Origin: Puccinia triticina
Lineage: Eukaryota > Basidiomycota > Pucciniomycetes > Pucciniales > Pucciniaceae
NCBI RefSeq assembly: GCF_026914185.1
Contig: NC_070575.1
Location: forward strand, 3,731,001 to 3,795,000
Direction of reading: 5' to 3'
Length of the DNA stretch: 64,000 nt
Made by a program: the position numbers and the translations under genes. This document shows, piece after piece, positions 32,142-43,966 of the stretch (positions within the stretch are counted from its first letter, which is position 1; each line of letters begins with the position of its first letter). The notes under the pieces are model-generated. The model saw only the letters and a list, made by a program, of their open reading frames with translations. It searched no databases and was not told the DNA's origin.

Positions 32142-35100
32142 TTACAAGTTATCCTGTTCATAAAAATCATTTTGTTCTTGAGCAAGCATATCCTCCTCTA
32201 GTTGATCTTCTCCACTTTCATACTCCATCATGACAGAGTTCCCAGATACAAGTGTCTCCCACATTGCCTTGGATTGCATGACTATTAAATCCCATTGATA
32301 TTCTAGAGATGCTTCAGCTTCTTCGGAAACATCCAGGTAGCTCTTACTCCACTTCAAAAGTTCCAGACTCTGAGAGTTCCAAGACAGCCAAAGACGGAAG
32401 TTTTTTTTGGCCAGATTGTCCAAGACTGATTGCAAAACTGGCCTGGTGCAGTTAAATTGGGAGCAGATGTTTTGAAGCCATTGTTGCCTTTCGTTGAGGA
32501 CATCTGTTTCTAGATTTTCTGGAAGCATAACAAGAAATAAATTTAGATTTTAAGAGTGATTTAACATTATATTCATTAAAAGATACTAACCAACTTGCAA
32601 ATCTTGAAGAATTTGTTCCATGTTTCTCCACTTAGCAATAGCCCATTTCAATGCCTGTCTGGTCTCTTGTGCGATCCGGTGCAATTCGTCCTGACAATGT
32701 GTTAGAGTAAGGTATGCCTGAATTCCGCTTTGGGTGTCGGGATCAACAGCCCATGGCTCACTGGGATGATCAAGCTGACTGGTATTCCAAAAAGGACTCT
32801 CTATTCCAAGAAGTTTCACTTCATCGAAAGCAGGTGTAGCTAGCGGAAGTTGAGGGGAGAATTTGTTGTTGAAATTTATAGCTCGGTTGTTATAGGCGTT
32901 CCATTTCTTACAAAAAATATTCATCTTGGAATTCATTTGTTTCTTGAAACGTGCTTGCACTCGTGTTCCTGTGAATTTATTTAACTTAAAGCATCAGACA
33001 GACAGCCCAAAATCTGGTATCTAATGTAATCTTACCTGATTGTCGTTGGTCCCACCGCTTTTGCATCTCAATAACCCCCACTTTGGCTTCATAAAGCTTG
33101 GACTTGCTTATTTTCAATTTGATCAAAGCTTTTATCTGGGCATCTGGGTGAGGTGAAAGTATATTGTCAATTTCAAATTATTTTGTTTGATTCAAGAAAG
33201 TAAAAATTACAGACCAGAACCTCCTGGTAAGTTATGAAAGTAATCTGAACCAAGTTCATCCACAATAATTTCAATCTGGTGTTCCAACATGACTAGCGTG
33301 TCAGGAAGTTGCTCCAACTGTCTCAGCTGCGAATCGGTCCTGTTCCTCCTGCCAGTCTGGCGAAGTTCAAGCATTTCTTGACTAAATAAATATGTAGAGT
33401 TGAATTAATTTGATTTCCAAAGAATTGTAATTGTGTTTTCTTATGGGGAAGACAAAGGGATCTCACTGTGCATCTCAAAGCTTATCCTCCAATAATACCA
33501 GCTCCTCCACTAGTTCCCTGGTTTCCTTTTTGGTTGGAGTCTCAATTGCAGATAATTGCATCTCCCTTTGGCGCTCCCATTGAGTCTGGAAATATTCAAA
33601 TTGGTGGCCGGTCCGTGCCTCGAGAGCTCTCAACACATCCTGAGAATCCCTCATGACCTGCTCAATATTTTTACCTCTTTCTAACAGAAGGCGGACTGAG
33701 GCAGCATTTTAATTAGTTCAGGCATGTTCACACCCTGAGAAATAATTGATACCCACCTGAATTAATCTTTCCCATGTCATTATGATGGACCAGACGAATA
33801 TTTAGTCCCCCAAGACGGTGATTTGCAGAAGAATACCGTAGCTGACTGATTAACGGCGACAAAAATGCCCAGTTTCTCTCCATACCCTCTCCATCAGACA
33901 TTCCCCAACCTTCATTCAAGTGTGGATTATATTGCAGTTGACAAGACCACTCATGCACATACGCATGGAAAACACTTGTCCCAAATTTTAAAAGGTTTAG
34001 TTCTTGTTCTTCAGGAAATTGATGACACTTCCAAAAAACCACAATCAGTGCTTCCAAACATTGTTTGCACCTTACAGATGAATTTAAACATACTCGTATT
34101 ACTCCCTTTTCAATGTTGCAGCCAATATCATACAGGATTCCCAACTTTCTCCGCTCTGGGTGTTGTTTGGTTTTATTAATCAGGTTATTGATCATGGTCA
34201 TAGGGTAATACGCTCTGAATATTGGAATGAGATTTTCGAACTTTGGGTGAGAAAAATGAGATAAATTCATTACTGGTTCAATTTTTACACACTTCTCACC
34301 GCTCTTCACAATGTTGATCATTTGCAACATCTGATCATGTCTACAAGCCATTCCAAACAATCCGGTATTGTCGCACTCCTTCCAGGTATTCTGGTTTCGG
34401 ATATCGTCTGCTGCAGTGTGTTGCTGAGTACATGGATCCTGCGTTGCAAATGAGTAAGAATTAAAGCTGCAGTATAAGATGATTAGTAGGTTATAAACCC
34501 ACCACCCTGTCTGTCTCTGGTTCTGCTTGTAATTCTCCTTCCATTGATGCTTTCATCTCGGATACCTCTACAGGATTTATAAAAAGGCTAGGTGTTTTCA
34601 GAGATCCTGGTATTTCTATACTTGCAGCTAGGTGTCTCCGATGCTGGAAGTTGCCATCCATGCATACAATGAAGTCCGGTTCATCTTCCCTTTTCCCAGT
34701 AACATGAGGGCCATAACATGGTGGACATATGTCAGCCATCTTATCGATTGGTCGCGGTCCAAGAAGTTCAGCTGATATGGTCTCCTCCCTCGAAATCATT
34801 TCCCTGAAAGCATTGACCGCAGAAGAAAGTGTGCGCCTCCACTCTCGGGTCTAGTAAAAAAATATTAGATCATATAAAATCATGTAGATTGTATTGCTGG
34901 AGAACGACTCACACTGAAGGAAACATCGGACTCTCCATTCCGATTTGGCACTAAAATTAGAGGATTGTGTGCATCCAAAAACTCGTCAATGGCTTTGGAG
35001 AAAGGAGACATTGCGACTGCACTATGTTTCCAAAGGATGTGGTGAAGTCGCAAAAGCCAAATAGAGAAAGCTGTCTTGGGGTACATGGGGGATCCTCCAA

Positions 35101-35718
35101 TGTATCCCATCTGTATCAGTCGAACTTGATCATTTTGGCATTGACAAAATTCCACTTCAGACTCCTTTCGGGCTGAAATTTCTCAAAAAATTGAATCAGA
35201 GTTGGTCTTGGATTGTAATCTGAAATCGGAACTCAACTTAAAATATCCACAAGTACCACAAACCTCCTCCGCTTCTGGGCACATGTGCAGGGTGATTTCC
35301 AGTCGTGATCCCATTTTTGAAGATTCCCCCAAGTCGATGTTTTAGCTGAACACTGAAAGAAGCAAGAAAACATTGAATCATATATATCTTCCCAGTTTCT
35401 CTCCTCCAATTCCTTCCTTCTCCGGTAGGTTTGGCTCTGCAAGTAATCAGTGAGCCTCTGTACTTGAGGATCGATTTGTTCATTTTCTTGTCCATCTGGT
35501 TGTCTATAGAAATCCGTCTGATGGCTGGGTGTTTCGTCATTGTTCAAGGCTGTTTGCTGATTTCGATGATGAGATGGGGTACTGGAATCTCCCTCGACTG
35601 GTGTTAGAAACTGTCGGCTTTGTTCCTCGGTTTCTCGAAGTAAAATTTTCCCCTTCTCCGTTCTAGGCTTCTTGTGTTTTTGTGGCTTCTTACCCCCCTC
35701 CCCCCTGAATCCTCTCAT
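32142..35718 (-). CDS. KDZ-family transposase (multi-exon)
   Basis: KDZ (Kyakuja-Dileera-Zisupton) enzymes are predicted RNase H-fold DDE transposases widespread in basidiomycetes. From 35718 downward: a basic N-terminal exon (MRGFRGEGGKKPQKHKK) ending in a cysteine cluster (CTCAQKRRRFVVLVDIL); an exon with FCQCQNDQVRLIQMGYIGG and FLDAHNPLILVPN; an exon with a zinc-binding ICPPCYG motif and FIVCMDGNFQHRRH at 34.5-34.8 kb; the core exon (34440-33728) with GLFGMACRHDQM, ILYDIGCNIEKG, FHAYVHEWSCQLQYNPHLNE and GWGMSDGEGMERNWAFLSPL; then helical C-terminal exons to the stop at 32142. The acidic residues of the catalytic core are retained. I saw no definite stop inside the main exons, so it may be intact, but all introns (about eight) need checking. 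It is the only transposase inside the 23-kb element and the likely driver of its movement. Confidence 0.8.
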
Positions 35719-35721
35719 TTG

Positions 35722-37690
35722 ACAATCACCTCAGAACTAGATAAATCCACAAAACAAAACAAATTATGAATGTTAGATCACGGATCACTCCCCTAAAATT
35801 TATTCTCCCATAATATCGAACATCAAAAACCGACTTCAATGGTTGTAATTACCTGCCTTCAAGAAACCAGAAGAACAACAAAAGTCAACAAGTAGATGAA
35901 GATTTAACAAAGAATGAATGAAAGTTAAACCGACTTACAGATTTGGTGGACTTGATTTTTGTGGTTGTAGGCTACCGTTAAATCTGGAAGATAATGTGTG
36001 GGAGACTTGTTCCAGAAGACCGCACTTGCTTGAATTCCAATCCATTCCAATACATGTATATACATATTTACACTGGCATTGCAAATATTTCCCTTTCCCC
36101 CTTCAAAAAAAGTCCAACACTCTGCAGGCACAGCGATCTGCCATTCTGTTCTCACAGTACTGAATGAGCTGCCCATCCTGAGCACTTGAACAACAAACGC
36201 AATGGCACTGCAACCCCCTTACATGTACAAGTGAATCAGAGATCCAGATCTTGCTGCACGCTTTTGCACCCTGGTTGTACTTGAATGGAATTGATTATTT
36301 GCACAAGTACATGTGCAATTGGATGAAACCCACATGGATCAAAGGTCCCCACTAGTTCCCTATGTCTGGGACAAACCAAAAATTATAGTAGGGGGGCACT
36401 GTCAAAGGTGTGAGGCTCCCGTGTTACACTAACCTACAGTTTTATTATCAGCAAAAAACACCAAAAATACTGTCAGAAGCACATCTTAACAGGCGCTTTT
36501 TGGCGCCCTGTACCAGTAGCATTAGCAAAGATCCAGTGGAATTGCACTAAGCTAAATGTTAGCAGATTTCACCATGGTTGGCTTATCTGGGCCAAGTTTG
36601 GAGCTTTTCATTGTGAAATTCAAGGCAAATTTACCACAGCATTGGAATCAAGCCAATACCAGTTGTTTTTACAGTTGTTGGTTCATATAACTTTTCATCA
36701 TGAAGTAATTGTTCTGAACATGAAGGAACTGTTCTGACAAGCCTGTTTCTGATGGGGAAATTTATTCTGGTCACATTTTTCCATGAATTTTTCAATCATT
36801 GAGGTGAGAAGTTTCTGCTTAGCTACTTATAAAATTCCCATTTGGACATCTTGTCAAGGGGGTTGTGAAAATTCAAAATAATTTTACCATCATTTATTAC
36901 TAGGAAGTTTGAAATAGAGGCCCTTTTCTGAAGGTATTCTCAAGCAAAAAGGCAAATTGTGCAATAATTGTGTGCCTTGGCAATTTCAAGGGATTTTGCG
37001 TAGGGATTAAGTTTGGAACTGTTGATAAGATTTTGTTCTATAGAGCAGGTATCACATTTAGAGAAACAACTTGAAAAGGCTCTGATTATTTTTCCAACCC
37101 AAAATCCACTTTTCAAAGTGCAATCTTGAGGAGCAGAGCAAGTCAAATGAAAATTCCACAGAAATAACCAGTTATTCTTAAAAATAACAGTAATGACATA
37201 ATATCAAAGCTGCCCAATGATTTTGCCATCCAACCAAATTCCCACTTTCCCAAATGCACTGTTGTCAAAGCAGCACCAGTCAAGACCTAACAGGTAAAGG
37301 AATATGTTTCCAAAACATAGTAATTTAAGTTGGGAATAAGTGGAGACAATATCTTAGGGAGGTGCAATTAAGCACAATAGTAATTTGCATCTATGGTACA
37401 ACATAAAAGTGAATTGTGTTTCACAGATAGCAAATAGCAAAGGCCAACTAAAATCATGAGTTTCAGCCCCCCAATATAAAATCTGGGGGCTATTCCAAGA
37501 GATAACCAGTAAGGCTGCTGGGAGTTATTGACTTGCTAAGGGGTGATTGTCCCTCTCCCACCACAGTCATCTTCAATCAACAAGCATGATAACAACCAGC
37601 AGGCCGTTTTTTGTTAACACCCTTCAGGGGAAATGCTTCCCAAAAAATGGCTGTTTGAAGTGATTATACCTTTATGATTGCCAAATTTGA
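35722..37690. other. Gene-free interior of the giant element
   Basis: Non-coding, moderately AT-rich sequence. I see no terminal repeats, tandem arrays or conserved frames. Confidence 0.5.
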
Positions 37691-37699
37691 TTTCGAGTA

Positions 37700-39300
37700 G
37701 GAATGAAGGATTCAATAATTTCATGTTGGGATTTACATGACTTGTTAGACCTTTCTCAAAAACAAGGACCATTTTCCCTTTCAGCCAGACTTGCTGGTGG
37801 ATCTCAACAAAGTTCCTCCTGGGGGCTAAGCAAAAGGGGGCCGGGGCAGGTGCTTGCGCCCAGGGGAGACTTGTTAAGGCACTCGCCCAGTGCCCAACTG
37901 GCCAATTCCGACTCCACTTCCAGAAAATCAGCTTCGCCAAACCCAGTAAGTTCCATTTTATCACAAGATTTTCATCTAGATACTACAGCTCCAGCAGACG
38001 ACCAATCAGTTCCGACAGAAGATGGACGGGCTCAATCTCCCCATGAAGGCCGCGATGACAAACGCCGAGCGACTGATAAGGACCGTAGCCTTGTTTTCAA
38101 GGAAGGCAGGACTGTTGGCAGGCGATGGGTGCCCGGCTCAATCTCCCCATGAAGGCCGCGATGACAAACGCCGAGCGACTGATAAGGACGGTAGCCTCGT
38201 TTTCAACGACAGCAGGACTGTTGGCTGGCGATGGGTGCCCGGCTCAATCTCCCCATGAAGGCCGCGATGACAAACGCCGAGCGACTGATAAGGACCATAG
38301 CCTCGTTTTCAACGACAGCAGGACTGTTGGCTGGCGATGGGTGCCCCGTCCGATGGAGGTGGGTCATCGAGAAGGACCACGGAGACGACACTTCTACCCT
38401 TGCGGCTTGAGACTTGGGGCCAGCTTTCTTTTAATCGGAGACAACAATCTTGACATGAAGCGATCAAAGCCCCAACAACATATGATTCGGAAGGTCGCCC
38501 CTTGGCCGCCAACCCCCAAATCAACCGCCATCGTCTGTCCTGCTCATACACATTGTGATCGTTCAAATCGGCGCTGGTCAGCATTCAACAGTTGTTTAAG
38601 GGCCTCCTTCGCCCCGACAAACTTGGGGCGCTCTGACGAACTTCAGGCTGCCGGGATGCTACTGGTGCTTGTACATCAGTTTCTCCAATTCCAACTGTCA
38701 GCGGGCTGTTGATCATTCTTGATTGGTCTTCCTGATTGCCCGACCCTCGAGCATATCTCCCAGCAGATAGCTTCTCAGCATGCTCGCACACTAGCACTGC
38801 ATCATCAGCAGGACTCTACCTCCTGCGAGGACTCCACTCATTCGCTTCCCCTTCGCGAGTACTCCCCTTCTTTGCTTTCCCCCTCCACCAATCTCAACAC
38901 CAGAGCTGACTCGTCCTCTGTCTGTACCATCCCCAGTGAAGACCCGGCCGTTTGTGTCCATCAGGACCTCCAAACCCGAGTTGCTCAACATGTCTCCATC
39001 CCCCCAGCACAAAGAAAGCACCCGCCAATTGCTGCAATGGCCCGCCAGCGAACCATGTAGTCTAACCGGTCTGCCAATCTCCGCGCCTCCAACCTCAACA
39101 GCCATTGCTGCGATCCTCTCCGCTCACAGAGCTCGCGCCTTGCTGCCCCGGCATCTTCTCCTGACGCCTATCTTCCTGCACACACTGCTCCCATGGCCAC
39201 CCCGAACCATTCCCACCCTGCACACAAGCTAACAACTCCTTTTTTTCCACGCTAACTAACCCCCCCTTTCACCCTTTCCAAAAACACAGGGTAGAATTGA
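37700..39300 (+). pseudogene. GC-richer, exon-like captured sequence of unknown origin
   Basis: Composition and frame openness rise compared with the surroundings. Short frames such as KDSIISCWDLHDLLDLSQKQ (37.7 kb) and a region rich in Ser/Pro/His codons (38.7-39.2 kb) look like exons of ordinary genes, but I recognise none and no long frame survives. It contains the 106-bp triplication at 38031-38350. It could include upstream exons of the dioxygenase-like gene or be a captured host fragment. Confidence 0.3.
38031..38350. repeat. Three tandem copies of a 106-bp exon-like unit
   Basis: CTCAATCTCCCCATGAAGGC begins at 38031, 38137 and 38243, each followed by a nearly identical unit to GGCGATGGGTGCCC. 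Because 106 is not a multiple of three, successive copies move through different reading frames (LNLPMKAAMTNAERLIRTV in one, QSPHEGRDDKRRATDKD in another). Confidence 0.9.
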
Positions 39301-39319
39301 CCTTGTGATTTTTGTCCCT

Positions 39320-41356
39320 TTTGCCAGACGGTACAAAATATTACTATCCACCAAAAACTCAAATGGCTCAAAAGTAAGTCAACCCCACATCCTCGCCCCA
39401 AACCTCACTTTTTTTTTCATGCCGGATTGCATTGGTGCTGTGTGATGGTGGGTTTGAACGCGAAGCTTGCCTGCCATCACATTGTGGGGCTACTGAGGCA
39501 TTGTCGCGAAGACTCTGCCATGTTTGACTCCTGCCAACGCAATCCCAGCAGATATGGAGGGCTGATAATGATTTGTTTGGCTTAGTATGGATGAAGGCGA
39601 GGTCTTCAAAATTGAAGATCTGAAGCGGGGATCGGATTACCTGAATACGGACTCGTTGAATTCCCAAGCAATTGGATTTCTCCACTCTCAACATATGCGA
39701 GCCACCAGGAAAGTAGTTGATTTCGACTTACATGCTGTTTTCTTGATGCAAGAGTTCGGGAGGTCCGATTCTATCCAGAAGATTGTCAGGATGATCCGAA
39801 AGACATATGATGAAGATTTTCCACCCAAAACGACCTTACAAAGTCAGTTGGTCGGTGCTGCAAAATTGGTTGAACATTGGATGCAAGTTTACCACAAAAA
39901 TCGACAAGCCAATCCAACCGTAAAAAAGCCGTTCTGTCTCCAATATCCCACCTACATCGATGTAATCAAGCACTCGATTTCCTCTGAGGATAAGTGTGAG
40001 GTCCTACCTGGTGACGTAATGGTCATTCTTATTGATGAGGGGGGAATATGTATTGGGGTAGGCCTCCCTCCAAAGCCGCAATCAACAAAGAGCTTGCATG
40101 TCCCTCGTGATGTTAGTATAATCCATGCTGCCCAACTTACATGTTCGAATTATACGTGGGCTGACCATGTTGGTTTCTCAGGTTAGGGCCAGGGAGCGAT
40201 TGGATTGATTTGTGGTAGACAACGTGCTTCAAAGCAATGAAGACAGTGTAATACGGTCCAGTCATATGTCTAATCAGTTCCCAGTTTCTACTTTGCCTCT
40301 TTCTTTGGATACCAAGGGGGAGGTACGTGCAGGCGAGGGGGCCAAAAAATCAACAGTCTCCTATCAAGCTTATGGATATGGCTTGGGAAGTGTAAGTTCA
40401 TGATCTTAACTCTCCAAAATGAGACTGGACTAAGAGCTTCCAATTTAGCCTCTCTCTGCAGGTGCTGCGGACAAAACCATCAAATGTTCCACCCATGATA
40501 TCAAGAAAGAAGAGCTACAGGGCCACGGGGACCATTGGAAATCCGAACCTGAACCCAATCTTCCGGAACCTCTTCGTACTGAAACCAGTCCACGGGCACG
40601 CGAGCTTGTTGAACTTCGACACGATATGGTATTTTATCATAGATTGTCTTACTGGATAAACAAGGCATTCCTTCCTGAAGCTTCATTAATTGCTGAGCAA
40701 GCCGTTGATTACTTAGAAAAAAGTGCTTCTAGTTCGGTGAAAGAAGTCAATGGGCTGGAGGACAATGTGATAATTGCAGGTATGCTTTTCTCCAATTGTA
40801 GGATTTTATAATACATCATTTCTGACATTTAATCACCAAAGCACGCACAGTATCAGTCAATACGCTCCCCAACACCCACCAAGACAAAAAAAAACGCCTT
40901 GTTGATGGACAGCGTCTTTTTCTTTGGAAATCATCTTGGGGGACAGTTTCTTCTCCCTTCACTAGGCCTAGCTTATCTAGGTTTGCACGGTTATTCGTTC
41001 CATGGACCCTTTTGTATTCTCTTCCATGGGGTGGCCCAATTCTACTTTTCCGAAGCTACCAACCATCCCAGGCGATATTCAGTGGCCATGTGGAGCAGAG
41101 CTTCCTCCTTTTCATCAATTGCTCGATTTTCAGCCTACCAAAAAGGGAATGAGGTACGCAGAAAATTGATAGGCCCACCCTGTTCTCACATAAAACTGAA
41201 TATTTTTATCCTTTAAATGTATAGAAATTTAGCAACTGTAGATTTTGGCTTCCGGTTTATCCAGAATATGATTCTGCAAAAGTTACAGGTCTCCTCAAAG
41301 CTCAAGTGACTGCCAATTCAAAACGTGGTGCAAAGAAGGTTAAAATTGCCAAATAG
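39320..41356 (+). pseudogene. TET/JBP-like 2-oxoglutarate/Fe(II) dioxygenase gene, degraded
   Basis: TET/JBP enzymes oxidise 5-methylcytosine or thymine in DNA. Several exons: about 39324-39372 (GTKYYYPPKTQMAQ), 39587-40185 (MDEGEVFKIEDL ... DVMVILIDEGG), 40190-40391, 40459-40779 (ELVELRHDMVFYHRLSYWIN), 40851-41155 and 41223-41356. The fifth holds the catalytic signature: VNTLPNTHQD with the iron-binding H-x-D, GGQFLLPSLG, GLHGYSFHGPF and LFHGVAQFYF with candidate distal His, and RRYSVAMWSR with the 2-oxoglutarate Arg. It is broken by a frame change and TGA near 40185-40210 and by one surplus A in the nine-A run 40886-40894, directly after H-x-D. The family call is from motif layout and from the reported association of fungal TET/JBP genes with KDZ transposons; another dioxygenase subfamily is possible. 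Confidence 0.55.
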
Positions 41357-41432
41357 TTCATCATTGATTTTTCTTTACGGAATTTATTGTTTTTGTTGGT
41401 TGTGCTGCACATTTTCCTCTTAATATTCAACT

Positions 41433-41468
41433 AGAGGCCAAGGCGGCTCCGCCGCTGCAGGGCACCAA
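41433..41468 (+). repeat. GC-rich dispersed motif, copy 2
   Basis: ACTAGAGGCCAAGGCGGC(T)CCGCCGCTGCA is the inverse of the motif at 13243-13278. It marks a sharp edge 80 bp after the dioxygenase-like gene and may be a terminus of a nested element. Confidence 0.5.
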
Positions 41469-41469
41469 T

Positions 41470-42085
41470 CCATCCTTCTTTCCTGCCAAACAGCTCCCCA
41501 AGTCACCTCATTAGCCCTTCAATAGTTGGGTCACCATCCACTGATATTCCTCCCCCCCACTGGCCTATCCCAGCACAAGTCAACAGCAATTCCCCCTGAA
41601 TCAGGGCAAGCAGGGAATGGGTGTGTCAAAATTCAGGAGACTTGAATGCATTCATATAAATCATTGCTCTTGAGATTTTCAAACTTGGCCTTACAGCAAC
41701 AGAGTAAACAAGCAAAAATTTCACCTCCCCAATTTGGCATGTTTGACCCCCCTTGCTATCCAAGCCTTCTTCATCACATCTCATGGAATAGGAGTCACAT
41801 CAAAACACTCCTCATATGGTATTTAGATTTTACAAACTTACCTCACCCACAATTTTATTCCATACTCTGAGTTATTGGAGTGTTGTCAATAAACATGCTG
41901 CTCAATCTTTAATGGTATAATATTTGGAAGTTACCAAGTTGCAAATATTAGATCTTTCCACACAATAAACAGTGCAACATTATAAAAAGCCAAGAAGAAA
42001 TTCATATATTTATGATCAGGTGTATCAATACCACAAAATTTGGAAACAAATTATGAATCAAAAGCAGAGATATATGCAATAGATA
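41470..42085. other. Spacer
   Basis: Ordinary AT-rich non-coding sequence. No feature is recognised. Confidence 0.5.
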
Positions 42086-42089
42086 TCAA

Positions 42090-42458
42090 TTAATACCAAA
42101 AACTATTGGCAAGAATAGGGGTTGAATCCCGCTCGCAAGCTCATCAGTTCCTGATGGCCTTCGCCCGCAGTCACCGTGTCGAAGTGCAGCTGGACAGGGG
42201 TGTTGATGACACTTGTTATTCCCGCCGATCAGGCGGACGGGGTTGTACCCCCTCAAAGTGTCCATCCAGCTGATCCCGCCCAGCAAAAGCCAGGGGATCA
42301 AGATGTATCGCTTCATTGACAGGCCGCCGGTGATGTTGGCCTTGATGCCTACGAACTGGGCACAGGCTTGGCCGAGGTCTCCGAGCCGAGGCGAGGGGGG
42401 CAGCGAGGGAAAGAAGGCAGTTCTTGGAGTAGATGTTGCTGCCGGTGCTCGGCTTGTG
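42090..42458 (-). pseudogene. Unknown captured coding fragment
   Basis: A GC-rich minus-strand stretch reads ACAQFVGIKANITGGLSMKR and YILIPWLLLGGISWMDTLRG, with one probable membrane helix. It adjoins the ABC transporter fragment but does not match that family. I do not recognise it. Confidence 0.3.
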
Positions 42459-43445
42459 TCATTCTCTGAGGGGTGACCAGGGCTTGGGCGATGTTGGACT
42501 GTTACTGCTGCTAATGGTTATGATGGTTGCTGTTGTTTTTGTTGGCTTCGGGGACGGCGAGGGATAGTGAGAGGGGCTTGGTAAGCCCGCGGCGAGCCTT
42601 GAGGCCATTTTTTGAGCTGGCGACACTGGGAGGGAGAAGGAGGAGGCTCGACGGAGCAGAAGGCCGTCGTTGTCATCGGAAGAGGAGAACAAATTGAGTG
42701 GGGCCATTGGGAGGTGGGCAGGGAGACACGCGAGGCGCAAGGGGGGTTGATGGACCGAGTCTGCCAAATGGTTGCAGGAATCAAATATTGTTGGGAGGTC
42801 CCTGACGCACCCGCTGGTGTCTAGATCATCAAACACATCCACCAAACACACAGGGGCAGGGACAGAACCGACCTGTTTTTCTTCCTGCAGAGCCAGCCGC
42901 TTCTCCGCGTCCAGCTGGGTGAAGCAGTACCCGCCCTCGCCGTCGTACTGCAAGATATACTTGCCAAGTAAAAAAAGATGAGCGGAGAGGCGGGTGGAGG
43001 GGAGGGGGACAGAGGGGGCCAACTTGTTGTACTTCCACAGCGACGGACGGTGCAATGCCGTCAGCAGAGTGATCCCGAGCGAGGTGGCGTGTTCGTACAT
43101 GATCTTCTCCACATCGAGCGTGACCGCGGACGTGCATTCGTCGAGAATAGCATACTAACAACAACATGTGAGTGGGGCAGAGTAAGCAACCCACGCCATC
43201 GGGAACAGGGGGAATGGTAGTAGAGTCTGCAGATGGCGAGCCGCTGCTTATTACCGCCGCTGAGCGCATCTCGCCATTCCCGGACGAGGTCCCAGCCGCC
43301 CTCGTGCTGGAAGATGGCGTCCAAGTCAACGATGGCGAGGATGCGGAGGAGGTCGTTGTCGCGCGGGCGGCCATGTCTGCGTGCGAGTTGGGATAGATGA
43401 GCTGGTCGCGCAGGGTGCCCAGGGAGTGGCGTGTTGGGGGGCGGG
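42459..43445 (-). pseudogene. Peroxisomal ABCD-type fatty-acid transporter, C-terminal fragment
   Basis: ABCD proteins (PXA1/PXA2, ALDP) import very-long-chain acyl-CoAs into peroxisomes. From 43445 downward: [18 protein letters not shown] (end of the Q-loop region), [16 protein letters not shown], the ABC signature as [17 protein letters not shown] (usual Glu replaced by Asn), an intron ending TTAG at 43155, then the Walker B region [20 protein letters not shown] and the H-loop [17 protein letters not shown], and finally [11 protein letters not shown] and [14 protein letters not shown]. Missing are the membrane domain and Walker A. A frame change lies between HADMAAR and DNDLLR (near 43370), and the first intron lacks a consensus donor. 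This is a host-gene piece carried inside the mobile element and is not functional. Confidence 0.8.
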
Positions 43446-43519
43446 GCGAGGTGGAGGTACCACCAAGGCGGTTACGGTAGCTAGGGAGGCGCGTGGCGTG
43501 GCCGTGGTCTTGCTCAAGG

Positions 43520-43965
43520 TGCGGTGGGGTGGGGTGTTGCTGGTGGGTATATAAAGAGGAGGAGGTGACTTGATTGATCCGCAGGGGATTCGGTTTCGTC
43601 CGCCCCCTCCCTGGGAGGCCCCTAACTGCTTGGTTAGGCCCTCCCTGGCTAGTTTACCAACCGGCCCTCTTTTGCTAGTTGCTCCGGCACAGCTGGAGGG
43701 TCATCCATAGGGCCTTCGGGCCTTTGGGGATATTCAACGTGCCAAGTGAGAATAATGGGGCAATTTTTGCCCCATTTTGTGAGAAAAAAACACCCCAAAA
43801 CTTAGATCTGCAGGTCTAGAATTCTGTGGATTTAAGAAAGTGGGATTAAACTACCAATCAACCAAAGCATGTTCAAAATTTAGCTAAAGACTTGTGCGTA
43901 TTATTAAAAATAATACTGGCATTTTGGTGTAATGGGAAACTGCAAGTCAGAAAAAAACAAACACA
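43520..43965. other. Spacer with several short GC-rich palindromes
   Basis: CCTCCCTGGGAGG, CTAACTGCTTGGTTAG and GGGCCTTCGGGCC occur in 43600-43730. This could be a foldback remnant; no gene is visible. Confidence 0.4.
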
Positions 43966-43966
43966 A

